A DNA stretch of 64,000 bases from Tsuneonella sediminis (GTDB lineage Bacteria; Pseudomonadota; Alphaproteobacteria; Sphingomonadales; Sphingomonadaceae), in contig NZ_JBNCBU010000001.1 in NCBI RefSeq assembly GCF_051912845.1, positions 124,001 to 188,000 on the forward strand, written 5' to 3'. How positions within the stretch are numbered: position 1 is the first letter of the stretch; each line of letters starts with the position of its first letter. A program made the translations under genes and the position numbers. Positions 58,978 through 64,000 of this stretch are shown one piece after another. Under the pieces are notes generated by a model. The model searched no databases, was not told the DNA's origin, and saw only the letters and a list, made by a program, of their open reading frames with translations.

Positions 58978-61494
58978 ATGGCCGAAACGACCACCCTCGA
59001 GCATTTCCGTTATCGCATTCGCAGGGATGCGCACGGCGTCGCTGCATGGTTTCGCGAAAACTGGCGCGAAAAACGCTGGTTCCGCTGGGTGTCGAGCCTT
59101 GTCGCAGCCGGCCTCGTCGTTTTCATGGCAGGCTGGGCCGTCCTGTCGAGCGGTCTGCCCGACGCGGAGACGCTCGTCGATTACCAGCCCCCTTTGCCCA
59201 CGATCGTACGCGGCCGTGACGGAGAAATCGTGCACTCCTACGCGCGCGAACGACGCGTGCAGCTCCAGTATGCCGATTTTCCCAAAGAACTGATCGAATC
59301 CTTCCTCGCTGCCGAGGACAAGACGTTCTTTACCCACGGCGGGGTCGACATCACCGGCACCATCGGTGCAGCGATCGATTACGCGACCAAGTTCGGGTCT
59401 GGCGAGCGCGCGGTCGGCGGCTCGACGATCACGCAGCAGGTCGCCAAGAACATCCTGCTTGGCGACGAGTATTCGATCACCCGCAAGCTCAAGGAAATGA
59501 TCCTCGCGCAGCGGATCGAGGGCGTGCTGACCAAGCCGCAGATTCTCGAGCTCTATCTGAACGAGATTCCTCTCGGCCGGCGCAGCTTCGGTGTGCAGGC
59601 GGCGAGCCGCGCATACTTCGACAAGGACGTCGGCGACCTCGACCTCCACGAAATGGCGTTCCTCGCGATCCTGCCCAAGGCGCCGGAACGCTACGGCCGC
59701 AAGAAGAACGAGGCGCTCGCGATCGAGCGGCGCAATTTCGTCCTCGACCAGATGGTCAGGAACGATTTCATTACGGCCGCGCAGGGCGCTGCAGCGAAGC
59801 GGCGACCGCTGGGGCTCAAGCCGGCAAGATCGGCCGTGCCGTCGGTCGACGCAGGCTACTTCCTCGAGGAAGTGCGGCGCGAGCTGATCGAGAAGTTCGG
59901 TGAAACGGCCGAGGACGGCAAGAACAGCGTATACGCGGGCGGCCTGTGGGTTCGCACCTCGCTGGATCCCGAACTCCAGGCCGCGGCGCGCGACGCCCTG
60001 CGCGGCGGTATCCTGCGCTACAGCGCCGGAAAGGGTTGGTCGGGCCCACTGGCGACGATCGACGTGTCGGATGACACCTGGCAATCGCAGCTTGCCGCTT
60101 CGCCCCTCGGCATCAACTACAAGGACTGGCGCGTCGGCGTCGTGACGCGCCGCGAGGGCGCAAACGCGACCATCGGCTTTTCGAGCGGAGAAACGGCCCC
60201 ATTGTCGGGTCTGCCCGATGGACTGAAGGCAGGCCACGTGATCGCTGCCGCTCCGAATGGCAGGGGGTACGTCGTGCGCACTGTGCCCGAGGTATCCGGT
60301 GGCTTTCTCGTCGAGGAGCCGGCAACCGGCCGCGTAGTCGCCATGCAGGGCGGGTTCGACAGCCGCCTGTCGGATTTCAATCGCGCGACCCAGGCGCTCA
60401 GGCAGCCGGGATCGACGATCAAGCCGTTCGTCTATGCGACCGGTCTCGATCAGGGCATGACCCCGGCAAGCGAAGTGCCGGACCAGGCCTATTGCTTCTA
60501 CCAGGGAGCAGCGCTCGGCGAGAAATGTTTCCGCAACTTCGGAGGCGGAGGCGGAGGCGTGCACACTATGCGCTGGGGGCTCGAGCAGAGCCGCAACCTC
60601 ATGACCGTTCACATCGCGATGGAAGCGGGCATGCCGAACGTCACCCGCACTTTCGAGAAACTGGGAATCGGCAAGTACGAGAATTACCCGGCATTCGCGC
60701 TTGGTGCGGGGGACACGACCGTGCAGCGGATGGTCAATGCCTATGCCACGCTGGCGAACTTCGGGCGGATGCACGAGCCCACGCTCATCGATTACGTCCA
60801 GGACCGCAGTGGCAAGGTGATCTGGCGCGCGGACAGGCGCGAATGCTCCGGGTGCAACATGGCGGAATGGGACGGCAAGGGAATGCCGCGACTGGCGCCG
60901 ACCGGCCGGCAGGTAATGGACGCGCGGACGGCCTACCAGGTGATCCACATGCTCGAAGGTGTTGTCCAGCGCGGCACCGCTGTGCGGCTGCGCGCGCTCG
61001 AACTGCCGTTGTTCGGCAAGACCGGCACCACCAGCGGCCCCACCAACGCGTGGTTCGTGGGCGGTAGCCAGGACCTTATTGCGGGAATGTACATCGGCTT
61101 CGACAAGCCGCGCAATCTCGGCGGCTGGGTACAGGGCGGTAACACCGCGGCGCCGATGATGATGGATTTCGTGAAGGCGACACGCGACCGCTGGTCCGAC
61201 GATCCGTTGGTCGCCCCCGCGGGCGTGCGGATGGTGCGGATCGACCGCCAGAGCGGCAAGCGCGTGTTCGACGCCTGGCCGACGAACGATCCGAAGGCTG
61301 CGGTGATCTGGGAGGCATTCAAGCCAGACACTGAGCCTCCGCGGGCGACCCGGCAGGACGAGATCGCCGCCAAGCGCAACGAGATCCTCGAGATGATTCG
61401 TCGCGGTCGGCAGGCTGCGGCGTCGAACACGGGCGCTCGGAGGAGCGAGGAGCGCCCCGGCGATTTCGTCGAGGAGCAAGGTGGTATATACTGA
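58978..61494 (+). CDS. mrcA: penicillin-binding protein 1A
   Basis: 838-residue class A PBP with both glycan polymerising and cross-linking activity. A membrane anchor near residues 45-62 precedes the GT51 domain (catalytic Glu113 in AAEDKTFFTHGGVD, then GGSTITQQVAKN), followed by an OB-like insert and the transpeptidase with the active Ser at about 479 in GSTIKPF, the SRN motif in EQSRNLM and KTGTTSGPTNAWFVG at about 681. ATG at 58978 preferred over an in-frame GTG at 58957. The gene order amidase-mrcA fits a wall-growth cluster. Confidence 0.96.
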   Translation: MAETTTLEHFRYRIRRDAHGVAAWFRENWREKRWFRWVSSLVAAGLVVFMAGWAVLSSGLPDAETLVDYQPPLPTIVRGRDGEIVHSYARERRVQLQYADFPKELIESFLAAEDKTFFTHGGVDITGTIGAAIDYATKFGSGERAVGGSTITQQVAKNILLGDEYSITRKLKEMILAQRIEGVLTKPQILELYLNEIPLGRRSFGVQAASRAYFDKDVGDLDLHEMAFLAILPKAPERYGRKKNEALAIERRNFVLDQMVRNDFITAAQGAAAKRRPLGLKPARSAVPSVDAGYFLEEVRRELIEKFGETAEDGKNSVYAGGLWVRTSLDPELQAAARDALRGGILRYSAGKGWSGPLATIDVSDDTWQSQLAASPLGINYKDWRVGVVTRREGANATIGFSSGETAPLSGLPDGLKAGHVIAAAPNGRGYVVRTVPEVSGGFLVEEPATGRVVAMQGGFDSRLSDFNRATQALRQPGSTIKPFVYATGLDQGMTPASEVPDQAYCFYQGAALGEKCFRNFGGGGGGVHTMRWGLEQSRNLMTVHIAMEAGMPNVTRTFEKLGIGKYENYPAFALGAGDTTVQRMVNAYATLANFGRMHEPTLIDYVQDRSGKVIWRADRRECSGCNMAEWDGKGMPRLAPTGRQVMDARTAYQVIHMLEGVVQRGTAVRLRALELPLFGKTGTTSGPTNAWFVGGSQDLIAGMYIGFDKPRNLGGWVQGGNTAAPMMMDFVKATRDRWSDDPLVAPAGVRMVRIDRQSGKRVFDAWPTNDPKAAVIWEAFKPDTEPPRATRQDEIAAKRNEILEMIRRGRQAAASNTGARRSEERPGDFVEEQGGIY

Positions 61495-61519
61495 CCGCCG
61501 ACCCGAGAGGACCCGAACG

Positions 61520-62065
61520 ATGAAGACACTAACCTCCCTTGCCGCCGCGCTGGCGCTGATCGCAGGTCCCGCTGCGGCCAGCCTGCCGGCCGGGGCGAAA
61601 GCGCCCGCGTTCACGACCCAGGCGGCAAAGGCCGGCAAGCCCTTCCGTTTCGACCTGTCCCGTACGCTCAGGAAGGGGCCGGTCGTGCTCTATTTCTATC
61701 CCAAGGCGTTCACTCATGGCTGCACGCTCGAGGCGCACGCCTTTGCCGAGGCTTCGGGCGAATTCGCCAAGTACGGGGCGACGATAGTCGGGATGTCGAA
61801 CGACGACATCGATACGCTGCGGCTGTTCTCGACCGAAGCGTGCCGCAACAAGTTTGCGGTGGGGTCGGCGACCCCGAAGATCGTCGCGGCCTACGACGTC
61901 GACCTCGTCAGGGATGGCAAGAGCACCGGCGTCACCGACCGCACCAGCTATGTCATCGACAAGTCGGGCAAGATCGTGTTCGTCCACTCCGACCTCGACT
62001 ACAAGGACCATGTCCGCCTGACCCTCAACGCGGTCAAGAAATTGCGGGCGAACGCCAAGCGCTGA
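61520..62065 (+). CDS. periplasmic peroxiredoxin (AhpC/TSA, BCP-like)
   Basis: 181 residues with a Sec signal peptide (cleavage near AAAS). Peroxiredoxin fold with FYPKAFTHGCTLEAHAF holding the peroxidatic Cys68 and a second Cys at about 108 in STEACRN that could resolve it. This puts a BCP-type peroxidase in the periplasm, unlike the usual cytoplasmic PrxQ. It sits between mrcA and prfB on the same strand. Confidence 0.87.
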   Translation: MKTLTSLAAALALIAGPAAASLPAGAKAPAFTTQAAKAGKPFRFDLSRTLRKGPVVLYFYPKAFTHGCTLEAHAFAEASGEFAKYGATIVGMSNDDIDTLRLFSTEACRNKFAVGSATPKIVAAYDVDLVRDGKSTGVTDRTSYVIDKSGKIVFVHSDLDYKDHVRLTLNAVKKLRANAKR

Positions 62066-62134
62066 CGGGCCTCCCTTTCGCTTGCCCATCCCGTCGGCTA
62101 AGCGGCGGCCGATTCCTTCTGGAGATGTAAACTC

Positions 62135-63262
62135 ATGCGTGCCGAAGGGCAGGCCCATATCGACCGTATCCAGGCAGCGCTGTCGCTCGTGCGGCAGTCG
62201 CTCGACTGGGATCGCGCGCTTCGCCGCCTCGACGAACTCAACGCCCGCGTCGAGGACCCCAGGCTGTGGGACGATCCCAAGGAGGCAGAGGCTGTGATGC
62301 GCGAACGTCGCCGCCTCGAGAGCGCGATCGGCACCGTCAACGAAATCTCCGCGGAAATGGCCGACGCGATCGAGTTCGTGGAAATGGGCGAGGCGGAGGG
62401 GGATGCCGAGATCGAGGGCGAGGGGCTTGCCACGCTCGCCCGGCTTGCCGAGCGGGCCGACGCGGACAAGGTTCAGGCGCTGCTGTCGGGCGAGGCGGAT
62501 TCGAACGACACCTACCTCGAAATCCACGCCGGCGCAGGCGGCACCGAAAGCCAGGACTGGGCCGAAATGCTGCAGCGGATGTATACCCGCTGGGCCGAGC
62601 GCAAGGGTTTCAAGGTCGACCTCGTCGACTACCATTCGGGCGACCAGGCCGGAATCAAGAGCGCGACGCTCCTGATCAAGGGCGAAAACGCCTATGGCTA
62701 TGCCAAGACGGAAAGCGGCGTGCATCGCCTCGTAAGGATCAGTCCCTACGATTCGAGCGCGCGCCGGCACACGAGCTTCAGCTCGGTCTGGGTATATCCG
62801 GTGATCGACGACAACATCGACATCGAAGTGAACCCGGCCGACCTCAAGATCGACACCTATCGTGCCTCGGGCGCGGGCGGCCAGCACGTGAACACGACCG
62901 ACTCGGCGGTGCGCATCACGCACGTGCCCAGCGGGATCATCGTCGCCAGCCAGATCGACCGCAGCCAGCACAAGAACCGCGAGATCGCGATGAACATGCT
63001 GAAGGCGCGGCTGTTCGAGGAGGAAATGCGCAAGCGCGAAGAAGCCGCTTCTGCCGAGCACGCGTCAAAGACCGACATCGGCTGGGGCCACCAGATCCGC
63101 AGCTACGTTCTCCAGCCGTATCAGATGGTCAAGGACCTGCGCACCGGGCACACTTCGCCGACGCCGGACGACGTCCTCGACGGGGCGCTCGATCCTTTCA
63201 TTTCGGCGGCGCTGGCCCAGCGTGTGACCGGCGAGGCGGTCGAGGTCGAGGACGCCGACTGA
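62135..63262 (+). CDS. prfB: peptide chain release factor 2
   Basis: 375 residues, full length without the programmed frameshift found in E. coli prfB. The peptidyl-tRNA hydrolysis motif GGQ is at 248-250 in SGAGGQHVNTTDSA. The stop-codon recognition tripeptide is SPY (203-205, in VRISPYDSSARRHTSF) where E. coli RF2 has SPF. RF2 ends translation at UGA and UAA. The TGA stop shares one base with the next ATG (TGATG). Confidence 0.96.
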   Translation: MRAEGQAHIDRIQAALSLVRQSLDWDRALRRLDELNARVEDPRLWDDPKEAEAVMRERRRLESAIGTVNEISAEMADAIEFVEMGEAEGDAEIEGEGLATLARLAERADADKVQALLSGEADSNDTYLEIHAGAGGTESQDWAEMLQRMYTRWAERKGFKVDLVDYHSGDQAGIKSATLLIKGENAYGYAKTESGVHRLVRISPYDSSARRHTSFSSVWVYPVIDDNIDIEVNPADLKIDTYRASGAGGQHVNTTDSAVRITHVPSGIIVASQIDRSQHKNREIAMNMLKARLFEEEMRKREEAASAEHASKTDIGWGHQIRSYVLQPYQMVKDLRTGHTSPTPDDVLDGALDPFISAALAQRVTGEAVEVEDAD

Positions 63263-64000
63263 TGTCGGGGCGCGCGATGCTAGTGCTTGCCGTCCTCGCG
63301 CTCGGGGCGTGCCGTTGGGCGGATGCCGACACCGCCCGTCCCGACACGGCGCGCGACTTTCCTCGCCCGCACCGGGAAGTTGCCGCCGCGGCGGGCACGC
63401 AGTTTTCCAGCGAGAACCAGCGCGACAGCGTGGGCGAGGCGAAAAAGGTGATGGACCTTGCCGAGATCGCGCCGGGGATGACTGTCGCCGACATTGGCGC
63501 GGGCGAGGGCTATTACACCGTGCGCCTGGCCGAACGCGTGGGCCGCAAGGGGCGGGTTCTCGCGGAAGACATCGACCGGGCGGCGCTGGACCGCCTGGGC
63601 CAGCGGGTCGAGCGCGAGCGGCTCGAGAACGTGTCGATCCGCCTGGGCACTCCGGACGACCCGAAACTGCCCGAAAATAGCTTCGATCGCGTGTTCATGG
63701 TGCATATGTATCACGAGGTCCAGGAACCCTATGCGTTTCTCTGGCGGCTTTGGCCGTCGCTGCGGGAAGGCGGGCTCGTCGTGGTCGTCGATGTCGACCG
63801 GCCTGCCGGTCAGCACGGGATCGATCCGTTGTTGCTGAGTTGCGAATTCGAGCGGGTGGGGTTCAAGCTTGACCAGTTCAAGGACGCTCCCGAACTTGCC
63901 GGGTACTATGCACAGTTCAAGCGAGCCGCTACGAGGCCCGAACCGGCGGCGATCAAGCCCTGCCGGCATGATGCAGGGCGCAACGGCGCCGCTGCCAATT
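63262..64000 (+). CDS. lipoprotein-like class I SAM methyltransferase (3' end beyond window)
   Basis: 246 codons are present without a stop. The N terminus MSGRAMLVLAVLALGAC fits a lipoprotein signal with the lipobox L-G-A-C at 14-17. The body is a Methyltransf_11-like domain: SENQRDSVGEAKKVMDLAEI, the SAM loop VADIGAGEGYYTVRLAE near 78-94, VHMYHEVQEPYAFLWRL and REGGLVVVVDVDRP. Export would put it where SAM is not normally available, so it may have another function or cofactor. The ATG overlaps the prfB stop by one base. Confidence 0.78.
   Translation, partial: MSGRAMLVLAVLALGACRWADADTARPDTARDFPRPHREVAAAAGTQFSSENQRDSVGEAKKVMDLAEIAPGMTVADIGAGEGYYTVRLAERVGRKGRVLAEDIDRAALDRLGQRVERERLENVSIRLGTPDDPKLPENSFDRVFMVHMYHEVQEPYAFLWRLWPSLREGGLVVVVDVDRPAGQHGIDPLLLSCEFERVGFKLDQFKDAPELAGYYAQFKRAATRPEPAAIKPCRHDAGRNGAAAN

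Noticed and set aside
58960..61638. 892-codon open frame antisense to mrcA
   Set aside because: Same GC-skew artefact; no domain seen, and it covers a clear penicillin-binding protein gene.
62135..62300. Programmed frameshift in prfB
   Set aside because: The reading frame is continuous from the ATG for 375 codons and no in-frame UGA slippery site is present.
1..64000. tRNA, rRNA, CRISPR, IS or phage elements
   Set aside because: Intergenic gaps are short and were read for cloverleaf folds and repeats; no transposase, integrase or regularly spaced repeat was found.

Overview
The window is about 65 percent GC and reads as a chromosome segment of an alphaproteobacterium of the order Sphingomonadales, most likely the Erythrobacteraceae/Sphingomonadaceae group. 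The evidence is the kind of housekeeping genes and their order (glyQS-ppdK, rne-amidase-mrcA-prfB), an RNase E with a large acidic and RG-rich insert in its S1 region, dense ATGA/GTGA/TTGA gene junctions, frequent GTG and TTG starts, and an exosortase A (XrtA) exopolysaccharide locus. No IS element, phage, CRISPR array, rRNA or tRNA was recognised.

Left part (1-28 kb) is mostly housekeeping. From the left edge: a Tat-exported SDR fragment, a small lipoprotein convergent with pth, a second SDR, rplY, two tandem TraB/GumN-type proteins, glyQ-glyS, ppdK, a BioC-like methyltransferase divergent from a ComF-type phosphoribosyltransferase, a structured non-coding stretch probably transcribed on the minus strand, hisI, a MerR regulator with a likely operator that precedes a long acyl-CoA dehydrogenase, a GNAT, an OmpA-type protein, a radical SAM protein, then moaB, a lytic transglycosylase and a UDG-like protein. 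ETF-quinone oxidoreductase, ispE, an N-formylglutamate amidohydrolase, ilvD, a lipoprotein, nnr and a 23S rRNA methyltransferase follow.

Middle part (29-47 kb) is the accessory core: a divergent exosortase A locus. The minus arm carries a GNAT, an acyl carrier protein and two exosortase-A-associated hydrolases. The plus arm carries an acyl-CoA ligase, a PLP-dependent decarboxylase, a polysaccharide export lipoprotein, a Wzz-like chain-length protein, a tyrosine autokinase, an outer-membrane protein, an ATPase, a polysaccharide deacetylase, a FemAB-like protein, a glycosyltransferase, XrtA and an asparagine-synthase-like amidotransferase. Together these should make, modify and export an exopolysaccharide and sort PEP-CTERM proteins. 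The EpsI partner, the PrsK/PrsR regulators, the initiating sugar transferase and any PEP-CTERM substrate are not in the window.

Right part (47-64 kb): a minus-strand group (pirin; sdhB-thioesterase-zapE), a small envelope or glycan module (flippase, ICMT-like methyltransferase, thymidylate-kinase-like protein, nucleotidyltransferase, frameshifted methyltransferase), rne with a strong terminator and a long structured leader, then the cell-wall and translation group amidase, mrcA, periplasmic peroxiredoxin, prfB and a lipoprotein-like methyltransferase cut by the right edge.
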